NCBI GenBank assembly: GCA_009926935.1
Contig: RFNZ01000006.1
Span: 1 to 64,000, forward strand
Length of the DNA: 64,000 nucleotides
Reading direction: 5' to 3'
Origin: Pseudomonadota bacterium
GTDB lineage: Bacteria; Pseudomonadota; Alphaproteobacteria; Micavibrionales; UBA1664
A program made the translations under genes and the position numbers. The notes beneath the pieces are model-generated. The model was given only the letters and a program-made list of their open reading frames with translations. It had not been told where the DNA came from and ran no database searches. Shown in pieces: positions 1 through 8,358 of the stretch. The first letter of the stretch is position 1; each line of letters begins with the position of its first letter.

Positions 1-26
1 GCCGCCTTTAAAGGCGGCTTTTTTAA
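1..26 (+). terminator. Rho-independent terminator of a gene left of the window
   Basis: A perfect inverted repeat GCCGCCTTTAAAGGCGGC is followed directly by TTTTTT on the plus strand. It would end transcription of a plus-strand gene lying before base 1. The minus-strand gene that stops at base 50 could also use the hairpin, but its downstream flank is outside the window. Confidence 0.85.
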
Positions 27-49
27 TTCCTAATGTCTGTTGATGCGGC

Positions 50-739
50 TTAGCCGGCGGCAACAAGTGCAGGGGCTTTAAAGCCGGCTGCTTTAACTTG
101 GCTTGCGTTGTCGTAGAACACTTGACCTTGGCGGTTCACAACAGCACCCATGTAAAGCGACTTGTCATCGTTGAACACGGCAACATCTGTGCTGCCTGAA
201 TCTGCGTTGTAGCTGAGGCGAAGCAGACGGCCCCTGCCATCAACGATGCCTTTTCTCCAAACCACGACGTCACGTGGCTGGGCAGTGCACAGCGCTGTTA
301 CTTCAGGCGTATTCATAAGGTCTGAGTAGTACTCGGGCATCGCCATGGAAGCCATGCGGGCAGCAACACAGAAGAAGCCAACTTGCCCAGAAGCGGCTGC
401 ACCAAAAGCTGATTCAGCCAAGCGCGTCGCAAGGCACTGTTTATCCATCCAAAGGAGATTGCCACCTGCAGAAACTGCAATAACACCAAAGGAGGCACCA
501 AAACCAACCTGGCAACCACTCGCAGCTGCCATAACGGAAGGCGCGTGGGCTGCGCTTCTGAGCGTCAGGATGTTCGTAGCCGTAGACGTAGCATTGTTGT
601 TGTTATTAATAGTTGTATCACCGCCACCAGGGCAAGTTGGTTGACCATTGCAGCCACCTGGGCGGTTCTGTGCTTCCGCATTAAATGCACCAAGCGCCAC
701 ACCAGCAAGGACAACACATACTCTCAAAAGACCGCTCAT
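50..739 (-). CDS. Secreted protein of unknown function, Asn/Gly-rich linker
   Basis: I do not recognise this 229-residue protein. The track begins it at 796, but the ATG at 739 is preceded by a clear AGGAGAG ribosome binding site and opens a typical signal peptide (MSGLLRVCVVLAGVALGAF, cleavage probably after AEA). The mature start is low in complexity, with Gly/Pro/Cys and a run of asparagines. The remainder is Ala/Val/Gly-rich with scattered cysteines (including GFFCVAA and VTALCTAQP) that could form disulfides, and a C-terminal strand-rich part (VAVFNDDKSLYMGAVVNRQG). It is probably periplasmic, outer-membrane associated or secreted. It is transcribed divergently from the 933 gene. No catalytic motif is visible. 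Confidence 0.7.
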   Translation of the reverse strand: MSGLLRVCVVLAGVALGAFNAEAQNRPGGCNGQPTCPGGGDTTINNNNNATSTATNILTLRSAAHAPSVMAAASGCQVGFGASFGVIAVSAGGNLLWMDKQCLATRLAESAFGAAASGQVGFFCVAARMASMAMPEYYSDLMNTPEVTALCTAQPRDVVVWRKGIVDGRGRLLRLSYNADSGSTDVAVFNDDKSLYMGAVVNRQGQVFYDNASQVKAAGFKAPALVAAG

Positions 740-779
740 TTTTCTCTCCTGTATAATTTCATAAATGGGAATTGGAGTG

Positions 780-809
780 ACTATGCCCCCAATCAAATAA
801 TTATGTCAA
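780..809 (-). promoter_or_regulatory. Promoter for the secreted protein gene
   Basis: Read on the minus strand, TTGACA (809 to 804) is followed after 18 bases by CATAGT (785 to 780). This places the transcript start about 35 bases before the ATG at 739. The -35 is perfect and the -10 matches 4 of 6. Confidence 0.45.
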
Positions 810-865
810 CAAATAATTTTTCATTTTTTATTAACTTTGGTTAACCCCTGAAAGAACCATTATAT

Positions 866-894
866 TTGACATAAGATTATTTCATCTGTATAAA
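866..894 (+). promoter_or_regulatory. Sigma-70-type promoter for the 933 gene
   Basis: TTGACA (866-871), a 17-base spacer and TATAAA (889-894) form one of the best promoter matches in the window. Transcription would begin near 901, about 30 bases before the start codon. With the minus-strand promoter at 780-809 it makes a divergent promoter region. Confidence 0.65.
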
Positions 895-932
895 TACCCC
901 CGAGATCAACGCAAGCCACAGGCCCAAAAAGC

Positions 933-2318
933 ATGACTTCGGTGTCAGAAGCACCTCAGGGAAAACCACAACGCCGCTCCCCGCCTTCAAGGCTAGGACG
1001 CCCATCGCGTATGGAAGCCCGCGCGGCAGCAGCCACACCGGCAACTCCAGCCCAACATTTTGAAGCCCCTAGAGAAGCCTCTCCATTACGGCAACCGCAA
1101 CGCCGCCCGCGCAGCCTTCCGGCCAGAAGCTCGTATGCCCGCGCAGCAGCAAAGGCAGCCCCAAAAGCAGCACAGCCAATCGAGACATTAGTAGTACCGG
1201 AGAGAACGGCAGAGCGCGAGCCAACCAGCCAACCAGCCATAGAGAAAAAGCGGTTCTTCACCCGCGGCATGGTCGGCCTTTTGGCACTTAGCGGTGCCAC
1301 GATAACGGACATTGCAACCAATGACGGCAACTTCATCGCCAAACCCTCTTTGGTTGGTACCTTCAGCCTCGTAAACGCCGGTCTTCAAACCGATACAGGC
1401 AAAGCTGTCGTCGCTTACGTAGGCAATGAAATAAGCAGACACCTTGAGCTGGATAAACACGTTGCAGTAGAAGCTGAACGCATCCCTCCCTCAACGCTGA
1501 CTGAACATAAGATAAAACTTTTAACGACGGCCATAGAAGTTTTGCACGCCAACAACAGAGGTGCGGATATCACGACCCTGCCTCTCACACTTGAGAAAAT
1601 GACCATTGAGCAGGTTCAGCAGATACGTCGGCAGGTTTTTTCTGTATCCACGGCAGAGACTGATACTCTCTCCTTGGAGCTTGATACACTCGTCAAAGAT
1701 ATGACGGAGCATGAAGCAGCCAATGACGCTGTAGACGCAGAAGAATATCAGATAAGTGTCAGAAAAGCCCAGTACGAGGCCGAACATCTACTGACAGACC
1801 CGCAAACGCGGGTTGTAACGGCAGCAGTCACACATGCAAGAACGGCGAAAAGATTTGCAGCCGCAAACGAAGAACTTATTTCAAATGCAGCTGCCGGTGA
1901 CAACGATGCCATGGCCAGCCTAGGCATACAGCTGATCGATAAATTAAACGCGGCGCAAATTGGCCGCGCCCTCCTTGTCGTCGCCAAAGACAGAGGCAGC
2001 GCAGAAGCTGCAACAAGGCTTGTGGCAATCGAACGCGCAGAACGCGAAGCACGTGAAGAAGAGCAAAGACGGATCGCAGCCGTTGAAAGACTCGGCTACA
2101 CGGCAAGCTGCACGGTTGTAGCTCGCCAAGAGTCACGCCCGACATGCATTGAAGTAGCGCCTACAATTCGTGAGGGCCAAAAAATACTGATCATCTTCAG
2201 ACAAAACGGCAGACCAGAGGTCAAGTTTGCAAGCACTTACATGGGCGCAACCCCTATCGACACGCGCTACTTTACAGCGCAAACCCTCCAGTCACGTCCT
2301 TGGCTGACCGTACGCTAA
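933..2318 (+). CDS. Unknown protein: basic disordered N-terminus, hydrophobic segment, helical C-terminal part
   Basis: I do not recognise this 461-residue protein. Residues 1-105 are rich in Pro, Arg, Ala and Ser with repeated 'RRSPPS', 'PQRRPR' and 'RAAAKAAPKAA' patches, and look disordered and basic. A weak hydrophobic stretch follows near residues 112-130 (GMVGLLALSGATITDIA), possibly a single membrane segment or a buried helix. From about 180 to 390 the sequence is charged and strongly helical (for example VEKMTIEQVQQIRRQVF and ERAEREAREEEQRRIAAVERL), consistent with coiled coil. The end (residues 395-461) has two cysteines and looks strand-rich. It has its own promoter and lies 68 bases before thrS. 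Structural or scaffold roles are possible; no enzyme motif is visible. Confidence 0.65.
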   Translation: MTSVSEAPQGKPQRRSPPSRLGRPSRMEARAAAATPATPAQHFEAPREASPLRQPQRRPRSLPARSSYARAAAKAAPKAAQPIETLVVPERTAEREPTSQPAIEKKRFFTRGMVGLLALSGATITDIATNDGNFIAKPSLVGTFSLVNAGLQTDTGKAVVAYVGNEISRHLELDKHVAVEAERIPPSTLTEHKIKLLTTAIEVLHANNRGADITTLPLTLEKMTIEQVQQIRRQVFSVSTAETDTLSLELDTLVKDMTEHEAANDAVDAEEYQISVRKAQYEAEHLLTDPQTRVVTAAVTHARTAKRFAAANEELISNAAAGDNDAMASLGIQLIDKLNAAQIGRALLVVAKDRGSAEAATRLVAIERAEREAREEEQRRIAAVERLGYTASCTVVARQESRPTCIEVAPTIREGQKILIIFRQNGRPEVKFASTYMGATPIDTRYFTAQTLQSRPWLTVR

Positions 2319-2364
2319 CACACGGAAAACCTCTTGTTTTGAAACCGCGCCATGGTTAAAACTG

Positions 2365-2378
2365 CCTTCTATTGAAGG
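2365..2378 (+). promoter_or_regulatory. Small hairpin over the thrS ribosome binding site
   Basis: CCTTC (2365-2369), loop TATT, GAAGG (2374-2378) can pair perfectly and would bury the Shine-Dalgarno GAAGGA of thrS. The stem is only five pairs, so stability is modest. Translational control of thrS is well known in enterobacteria by a different structure; a role here is inference. Confidence 0.35.
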
Positions 2379-2386
2379 ATGGAACC

Positions 2387-4372
2387 ATGTCAAACGCAGC
2401 CCTTGCCCAGAACGCACAGCAAATTACCCTGACTTTGCCGGACGGCGCGACGCGCACATACGCCAGCGGCACAACCGGGCTTCAGGTTGCCGAATCCATT
2501 GCAAAATCGCTCGCCAAAGCAGCGGTCGCAATCAAGCTCGACGGCCAGCTTTGTGACCTCTCGCTCCCCATCACAAAAGACGCGCGTATAGCCATCATCA
2601 AACGCGAAAACGACGAAGCGCTCGAACTGATCAGGCACGACTGCGCCCACGTGATGGCAGAGGCCGTGCAAGCCCTCTTCCCCGGCACGCAAGTCACCAT
2701 CGGCCCCTGCATCGAAAACGGTTTTTACTACGACTTTGCCCGCAACGAACCATTTACGCCCGACGACTTCGCCAAAATCGAAGCCAAGATGAAGGAGATT
2801 GTAGCCAAGGGCGAGGCCTTCACCCGCGAGGTCTGGGACCGCGAAAAAGCGATCGAAACCTTCAAAGCCAAAGGCGAGAATTATAAGGTTGAACTGATAC
2901 AGGACCTGCCGGAGACGGAAGAAATCAAAATCTACAAACAGGGCGACTGGTTTGACCTGTGCCGCGGGCCCCACATGCCCACAACCGCCCATGTCGGCAC
3001 CGCCTTCAAAATCATGAAGGTCGCCGGCGCTTACTGGCGTGGCGATAGCAACCGCGCGATGCTGACCCGCCTTTACGCAACCGCCTGGCGCACGGAAAAA
3101 GAGTTACAGGATTACCTGACCCAAATCGAAGAAGCCGAAAAACGCGACCACCGCAAACTGGGCCGTGAGATGGATCTCTTCCACATTCAGGACGAAGCCC
3201 AAGGCAGCGTTTTCTGGCACCCGAAAGGCTACAGCATTTGGCTTGCCCTTGAAGCCTATCTCCGCCGCCGCCTGAAGGAAGGCGGGTATGTGGAAGTCAA
3301 AACACCGCAACTGATCGACAACAAACTCTGGGTCGCATCCGGCCACTGGGGCAAGTACCGCGAGAATATGTTTGTAGTGCCGGATGAAGTGCCTAGCACG
3401 GAGGACGACAAACCCGTATTAAGCGGCAAAGCACGCCTCATGGCCCTCAAACCCATGAACTGCCCCGCACATGTTCAGATTTTTAATCAGGGTCTGAAGT
3501 CATACCGTGACCTGCCCATCCGTATGGCGGAATTCGGCTGCTGCCACCGGAACGAAGCGCACGGCGCATTGCATGGCCTCATGCGCGTCCGACAAATGAC
3601 TCAGGACGACGCGCATATTTTCTGCCGCGAAGACCAAATAGAATCCGAGGCCGTCGCCTTCTGTAATTTCCTCTCCAACATTTACCGCGATGTCGGTTTT
3701 ACCGATGTGCGTGTACGCTTGGCCCTCAGACCCGATGCCCGCGCGGGATCAGACGACGTATGGGATAAGGCCGAGAACGGCCTGAGATTAGCCCTCAAAG
3801 CCGCCAACATCGAATACACGGAAGCCCCGGGTGACGGCGCCTTTTACGGCCCGAAACTCGAATTCCATTTGCGGGACGCCATCGGCCGCTCGTGGCAGCT
3901 CGGTACGTTACAACTCGATTTCGTTCTCCCTGAACGTCTTGATGCCAACTACATTGGTGAAGACGGCAACAAACACCGCCCCGTGATGTTACACCGCGCC
4001 GCCTTCGGCTCGATGGAACGGTTTATCGGCGTCATGATCGAGCACTACGCGGGCAAACTCCCGCTCTGGATGGCGCCAACGCAGTGCGTGATCGCAACCA
4101 TCACATCAGAAGCCGATGGTTACGCCCGCGAAGTTTACGAACAACTGAAGGACGCAGGCTTGCGCGTGGAGCTCGATACCCGCAACGAGAAAATTAACTA
4201 CAAGGTGCGGGAACATTCAGTCGGCAAAGTACCCGTGATGTATGTAGTAGGCGCGCGGGAAGCAACTGACAAAACCGTCGCGATCCGCAGACTTGGCTCA
4301 CAGGACCAAACGGTCATGCCCCTAACCGATGCCGTAGCTGAACTTGTAAGCAATTGCAAAGCCCCGTTTTAG
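2387..4372 (+). CDS. thrS: Threonyl-tRNA synthetase
   Basis: Charges tRNA-Thr with threonine in the cytoplasm. The ATG at 2387 is preferred over the track start at 2372 because GAAGGA sits seven bases upstream and the protein then begins directly before the TGS domain. The 661 residues show the family order: TGS domain (about 8-68), editing domain with the HxxxH zinc-type motif in [10 protein letters not shown] and the later DLCRGPH, then the class II catalytic core with MNCPAH, HRNEAHG and the final GSMERF motif, and an anticodon-binding domain from about residue 560. Length is normal for the family. In many bacteria thrS is followed by infC; here a minus-strand gene lies between them. The stop codon sits in a stem-loop shared with that convergent gene. 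Confidence 0.97.
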   Translation: MSNAALAQNAQQITLTLPDGATRTYASGTTGLQVAESIAKSLAKAAVAIKLDGQLCDLSLPITKDARIAIIKRENDEALELIRHDCAHVMAEAVQALFPGTQVTIGPCIENGFYYDFARNEPFTPDDFAKIEAKMKEIVAKGEAFTREVWDREKAIETFKAKGENYKVELIQDLPETEEIKIYKQGDWFDLCRGPHMPTTAHVGTAFKIMKVAGAYWRGDSNRAMLTRLYATAWRTEKELQDYLTQIEEAEKRDHRKLGREMDLFHIQDEAQGSVFWHPKGYSIWLALEAYLRRRLKEGGYVEVKTPQLIDNKLWVASGHWGKYRENMFVVPDEVPSTEDDKPVLSGKARLMALKPMNCPAHVQIFNQGLKSYRDLPIRMAEFGCCHRNEAHGALHGLMRVRQMTQDDAHIFCREDQIESEAVAFCNFLSNIYRDVGFTDVRVRLALRPDARAGSDDVWDKAENGLRLALKAANIEYTEAPGDGAFYGPKLEFHLRDAIGRSWQLGTLQLDFVLPERLDANYIGEDGNKHRPVMLHRAAFGSMERFIGVMIEHYAGKLPLWMAPTQCVIATITSEADGYAREVYEQLKDAGLRVELDTRNEKINYKVREHSVGKVPVMYVVGAREATDKTVAIRRLGSQDQTVMPLTDAVAELVSNCKAPF

Positions 4373-4378
4373 GGCTTT
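4358..4378. terminator. Stem-loop between the convergent thrS and eight-domain regulator genes
   Basis: AAAGCCC (4358-4364) and GGGCTTT (4372-4378) form a perfect seven-base stem around the thrS stop codon, with the other gene's stop codon at its edge. A-rich and T-rich arms on both sides would let it act in both directions, but the T run is only three bases, so termination may be weak. Confidence 0.45.
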
Positions 4379-7300
4379 CAGGCGGCTGGAGCAGCCGGTA
4401 CAAACACGTTTTCGCTGCCCCTGCTTTCAACGAGCAGCTCACTGACAAACGCAAACTCGTCCTCGTTAAATGCAAGCGTATACGCAATCACAGGATCCGT
4501 TTTTTTGCGGCCCGCCTTGTATTCGCGTATGAGCCTGTTGCCTAGCCCCTCTTCATGACGATTGAGAGCTGTTCTGAGGCCGTTGATGCCAAGCCCAACA
4601 TTGGTCAGCGCCTTGGATGGTGGCATATCAGAAAACAGCTGACGGGCAATCTGCTCGGGCGTAACGGCTTCGAGGTGAGATTTGGCAAAAAAGCACAAAA
4701 GGTCAAACGTTTTGCCTTCGAGCCTCGCGACCGGTTTGCCATCAAGCGTAACCTTTTCACCGACCGTATTGAGGCTTAAGCGGCCTGCGTTAATGATCGT
4801 TGCGCCTGTGACCGCTGTCGAGCGGACGCCCTGAAGCCGCGAGACGTTCAGGTCCTTCTCCATGACAGCAAGGTAATAACCGACGCCGTTCTTGGCCTTG
4901 ATGATATCGAATTTTTTGACACCAGCTTGCTCAAGCTTGCCGGTAATATTCACCTTAGCCAGCTTGATCGTCGCATCCGAATAGATCGTATCGTCTTCCA
5001 GCATAAGCTGCTGCACGTTTTCAGGCGAGAGCGGAACGCGCGGCGTATCGAACATGGTTTTTAGGAAGTGGTACTCGACAGGAGCCAAATCAATAGTCTT
5101 GTCCTCAACCGTAAGCTCCCGCAGCGTATGGTTAAGACGCATGCCCTTGAGTTCCTGTATCTGGCTGCGCTCAAGGATATGCTGGCGGCGCCCTTTCATC
5201 ATGTAGCCGATGCTGCGCACGTTCTCGAACAGGCGTGAGTTTTTAATCCCCGCATCTTCAAGTTTTTTAGGTATCGACGCATTAAGGACACTGATAACAG
5301 CGGCTTCAGAATACTTGCCGTCGCTTGCCTCTGAAATCTGGGCTGCCGATAAAGGCGCATCCGCCCTTGAAAGAGTATCCAAAACAAACAGCTCGGAACT
5401 GCCAAGGGCGATCGACTTGCCGTCAACCCTGAGCTCACAGAGGCTCAGGTTGATTTCAATATCGCCGACAACCGCTGTTCTGAACTCATCGACAATCGTA
5501 TCTTCAAGCTCCTCGCGGTTGGCCGCAAGCACAAACCCGACCCCTCGGATCGTTCTGATAAGCGGCTCGGTGATGTTGTGCTCTTCGCGCAGCTTTTTGC
5601 GCAGATTTGTCAAAAACGCATTGAGAGCAGGACGACTGCCACTGAAAAGCGTATCGGTCATGATATCGGCAGAAACAACCTCCGGATACATTTTTGCAAG
5701 CAACTCGACCACAAAAAACTCGGTATCGCTGACATCAACGCGCGTACCGTCAAACTGCAGCTCCTGGAGGGTATGGTTGATGCTCCAGGCCCCGATATCG
5801 GTGATACTGCAGTTTTCAAGCACGCTGGGTGCCACATCTTCCTGCGGCAGATCCAGCCTGAAAAGTGCATCTTTGAACCGGCGTAGGCTGCCGGCATTCT
5901 CGGCACCTGCCTCCTTCAATTTCATGCCCAGCTGCCCGTACACGGATACAAGGGAAGCCTGCCTGTCAGGGGCATCATCACCGTAAAGCACTTTCAAAGC
6001 ATCAACGCGCTTCAAGGCGTTTGGATAGCTCTCGAGTATCGCCTTCATCAAAACATAGGGCTGGCGCGGCAGCGGCACGAGAACCGTTTTACCGTCGCTG
6101 CCTTTAAAACTGATTTCCGCACGGGTGGCATTAAGGGTCCAGCGGCCCACATTTGTAATCTCAATATCCGCAGCCGCTTTTTTAAGGGCGCGCGCATCCT
6201 TGATATCGAGCATGTATCCAAGCCTGCGGCGGGTAATAATAGGGTCAATGCCGCCATTGGCCTCTGCTAGTTTTGCGCGCAGTTTGTTGAACTGCTGCAT
6301 GGCGGCGCCGGTACGCGTTTCATCTCCATAAACTTTTTCTGCCATCTGTTCGATGGTCATGAGCCCCGGATACGTCTCGATAAACGCAACCAGTACATCC
6401 ATCTCGCGCGATGTCAGATCAAGACGCTCGCCCTTAAAATAGGTTTCGCCGATCGTATGATTGATACGAATTGGCCCGAGCGTATAAATATCGCTCTCAA
6501 GCGCACTCGCGATTTTTGGTGCTATCTGGGACAGGTTGAGGAAGTATTTACCATCGCCGTCTCCGAGAATAAGGCGGTTATAGGCATCGCCGTAATCAGA
6601 CAGTTTTTTGTTTAATAGCGCAACATAGCGCTGGATACTGGCCTCGTCGGCAACGCGACCAAACTTGCTGGCCTCATCGGCAAGAAGCGTTGCATCAACA
6701 GGCTTTGGAAAGTGGTAGGCGAGCGTCTTTAAAACCATGAACTCGCCAATCGTGAGCGGGATCGGCTGGTTATCGATTGAAACCGTTTGCTCCGTAAAAT
6801 TGATGACAAGCGGCCCAAAGCCGATGACATGAACGTTCGTACGCTCTCCCGCGGGAACAAATTTGTAACCGCTGCCCCAAACCGTTTCGATGCAGCTATC
6901 AAGCTCAAGATGAGGCGCTGCCTCACGAAGTTTCTTACGAACCTTGTGAACAAACACATCGACAATCTTGAGATCAATGTCTTCATCGCCCAGCTGATAC
7001 AGATAATCGTGGATGTTATCCTTGGTACACAGCTTGCCCGTGCGTTCAGTCAGGCATGTAAACACTTCAAATTCTTGCGGTGTGAACTCGACGGACATTC
7101 CGTTTACATCACAGGTTTTGTTAACGTAGTCGATCCTCAGGGCGCCAAACTGTTTAACGCGGGATCGGCCGCCATAGGCGTAGTAAGCGTTACGCAGTAA
7201 AAGGCCAATCGTGCCTTTTTTGAAACCTGCAGCTAAGGGCGTAGCTGAAACACAACCGTAGCCCAAAACACCAAAGAGGCCGTGCGTATCAAGATGTTGA

Positions 7301-7551
7301 TGAAGGCAGACAACCGGCCCATCAAATCTCTCGAAGTTGATGCCCTTCATGTAAGCCGCGGGGTTAGGGAGTTTCCCGTCCACAAAAAGCAGCATCACAT
7401 CAAAAGGGTGTGTGCCTACTAGGCCCGAAAGCTCCTGCGCGTCGCTTGCGTAATCAACCGTAAACTCTTGGTCGGGCAGATCGTCATCAATCGCCTGAAT
7501 GACATCCGCCTCGTTGGCAGCATTACTTGGTACATAGGCAAGAATACGCAT
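4378..7551 (-). CDS. CtrA-like regulator with degenerate receiver and eight tandem winged-helix domains
   Basis: The protein has 1057 residues from the ATG at 7551. The longer track start would run into infC and encode a non-conserved leader. Residues 1-128 look like a response-regulator receiver, but the phospho-acceptor region reads FDVMLLFVDGKLP, so the usual aspartate is not in place. Residues 132-234 are strongly CtrA-like (LKIVDVFVHKVRKKL, IETVWGSGYKF). Seven more copies of the OmpR/PhoB/CtrA winged-helix follow at about 240-340, 354-450, 463-568, 580-677, 693-787, 797-896 and 917-1028. Most open with a 'G.h.IN.t..E...dG..h.L' pattern and end with a recognition helix carrying '..L..KL' and a wing such as IRTIRGVGFVL. 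Copies are diverged, so the expansion is old. One CtrA-type domain per protein is the norm; eight in one chain is far outside the family. Likely DNA binding; target unknown. No clear Shine-Dalgarno precedes the ATG. Confidence 0.85.
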   Translation of the reverse strand: MRILAYVPSNAANEADVIQAIDDDLPDQEFTVDYASDAQELSGLVGTHPFDVMLLFVDGKLPNPAAYMKGINFERFDGPVVCLHQHLDTHGLFGVLGYGCVSATPLAAGFKKGTIGLLLRNAYYAYGGRSRVKQFGALRIDYVNKTCDVNGMSVEFTPQEFEVFTCLTERTGKLCTKDNIHDYLYQLGDEDIDLKIVDVFVHKVRKKLREAAPHLELDSCIETVWGSGYKFVPAGERTNVHVIGFGPLVINFTEQTVSIDNQPIPLTIGEFMVLKTLAYHFPKPVDATLLADEASKFGRVADEASIQRYVALLNKKLSDYGDAYNRLILGDGDGKYFLNLSQIAPKIASALESDIYTLGPIRINHTIGETYFKGERLDLTSREMDVLVAFIETYPGLMTIEQMAEKVYGDETRTGAAMQQFNKLRAKLAEANGGIDPIITRRRLGYMLDIKDARALKKAAADIEITNVGRWTLNATRAEISFKGSDGKTVLVPLPRQPYVLMKAILESYPNALKRVDALKVLYGDDAPDRQASLVSVYGQLGMKLKEAGAENAGSLRRFKDALFRLDLPQEDVAPSVLENCSITDIGAWSINHTLQELQFDGTRVDVSDTEFFVVELLAKMYPEVVSADIMTDTLFSGSRPALNAFLTNLRKKLREEHNITEPLIRTIRGVGFVLAANREELEDTIVDEFRTAVVGDIEINLSLCELRVDGKSIALGSSELFVLDTLSRADAPLSAAQISEASDGKYSEAAVISVLNASIPKKLEDAGIKNSRLFENVRSIGYMMKGRRQHILERSQIQELKGMRLNHTLRELTVEDKTIDLAPVEYHFLKTMFDTPRVPLSPENVQQLMLEDDTIYSDATIKLAKVNITGKLEQAGVKKFDIIKAKNGVGYYLAVMEKDLNVSRLQGVRSTAVTGATIINAGRLSLNTVGEKVTLDGKPVARLEGKTFDLLCFFAKSHLEAVTPEQIARQLFSDMPPSKALTNVGLGINGLRTALNRHEEGLGNRLIREYKAGRKKTDPVIAYTLAFNEDEFAFVSELLVESRGSENVFVPAAPAA

Positions 7552-7583
7552 GCTGTATCTTTGGTTAGAGTGGCAGGCCATCA

Positions 7584-7611
7584 GATATAGATATGAAAAA
7601 CAATATGTCAA
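7584..7611 (-). promoter_or_regulatory. Promoter for the eight-domain regulator
   Basis: On the minus strand TTGACA (7611 to 7606), a 16-base spacer and TATATC (7589 to 7584) place a start about 26 bases before the ATG at 7551. Confidence 0.45.
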
Positions 7612-7637
7612 GCGATCTGCTGGCGACCCCTGAAAGG

Positions 7638-7659
7638 TTTGCCTTGCACACAAGGCAAA
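7638..7659. promoter_or_regulatory. Nine-base perfect palindrome between infC and the regulator gene
   Basis: TTTGCCTTG (7638-7646), spacer CACA, CAAGGCAAA (7651-7659). No T run follows, so it is not a terminator. It covers the -35 of a possible infC promoter (TTGCAC 7644-7649, 17-base spacer, TATGAC 7667-7672), which makes it a candidate operator for a dimeric repressor. If transcribed it would be a stable RNA hairpin. Confidence 0.5.
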
Positions 7660-7708
7660 GCCAACGTATGACTCATGGTTACGTCCAATAACGCTAGGAG
7701 ATTGCACC

Positions 7709-8287
7709 ATTACCAGACCACCTTTTCCGCCCCGCCGCCCTTCAGTGAGCGAGCCGCGCCGCCCCGTCGTCAACGAAGACGGTCCCCGAGTAAACGAACA
7801 AATCCGCGCGCGTGAAGTGCGCGTTATCAACGAAAATGGCGATATGCTGGGCGTTATGGCCCCTTACGAAGCCATCAAACTTGCGCGCGAAGCTGGCCTT
7901 GATCTGATCGAGGTCTCACCCAACGCAGCGCCCCCTGTCTGCAAAATTCTCGACTACGGCAAATACAAATACGAACAGCAGAAAAAAGCCAACGAGGCGC
8001 GCAAAAAGCAGCGCGTTATCGACATCAAGGAACTGAAACTCCGCCCGACAATCGGCGATCACGACTACCAGATCAAGCTGCGTCAGGCCCGCGAGTTTTT
8101 GACCGAAGGCGACAAGGTTAAGTTTACCCTGCGCTTCAGAGGACGCGAGCAAAGCCACATGGATCTCTCGCTCAAAGTCATGCGCCGCGCCAAGGAAGAC
8201 CTAGCCGATATCTCGAAAGTCGAGCAGGACATCCAGTCTGAAGGCAAGCAGGCTGTCATGGTCTTGATGCCCTTGCCGAAATCATAG
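7709..8287 (+). CDS. infC: Translation initiation factor IF-3, probable AUU start
   Basis: IF-3 binds the 30S subunit, blocks premature 50S joining and checks the start codon. The track begins at a GTG (7745), but the frame is open upstream to ATT at 7709. TAGGAG ends eight bases before that ATT, whereas no such site precedes the GTG. The added residues (TRPPFPPRRPSV) resemble the RRPF-type N-termini of alphaproteobacterial IF-3. Family hallmarks follow: GPRVNEQIRAREVRVI, then LKLRPTIGDHDYQIKLRQ and KFTLRFRGRE in the C-terminal domain. Length from ATT is 192 residues, normal for IF-3. An AUU start gives autoregulation in E. coli; the same logic may apply. rpmI and rplT do not follow here. Confidence 0.93.
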   Translation: MTRPPFPPRRPSVSEPRRPVVNEDGPRVNEQIRAREVRVINENGDMLGVMAPYEAIKLAREAGLDLIEVSPNAAPPVCKILDYGKYKYEQQKKANEARKKQRVIDIKELKLRPTIGDHDYQIKLRQAREFLTEGDKVKFTLRFRGREQSHMDLSLKVMRRAKEDLADISKVEQDIQSEGKQAVMVLMPLPKS

Positions 8288-8306
8288 ACGTCGAAATCAT
8301 AGACAT
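8277..8306 (+). repeat. 15-base tandem duplication across the infC stop codon
   Basis: CGAAATCATAGACGT is followed at once by CGAAATCATAGACAT, one mismatch in fifteen. The first copy carries the infC stop codon. It is a recent slippage-type duplication with no obvious function. Confidence 0.6.
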
Positions 8307-8330
8307 AATCACAAATTTTTTGTAACGTGC

Positions 8331-8354
8331 CCTCGCCTTAAAACAAGGCGGAGG
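8331..8354 (+). promoter_or_regulatory. Hairpin sequestering the helicase ribosome binding site
   Basis: CCTCGCCTT (8331-8339), loop AAAAC, AAGGCGGAGG (8345-8354) pair along nine bases with one bulged G. The 3' arm contains the GGAGG that must serve the GTG start at 8359. No T run follows, so it does not read as an infC terminator. It could hold translation low. Confidence 0.45.
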
Positions 8355-8358
8355 GAAC

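Noticed and set aside
5210-5986. 258-residue plus-strand ORF
   Set aside because: It is antisense to the eight-domain regulator, Ser/Leu-rich as expected of a shadow frame, and has no ribosome binding site.
7552-7830. N-terminal extension of the eight-domain protein given by the ORF track
   Set aside because: It would overlap infC head-on, contains no recognisable sequence, and the receiver-like MRIL start at 7551 has a promoter upstream.
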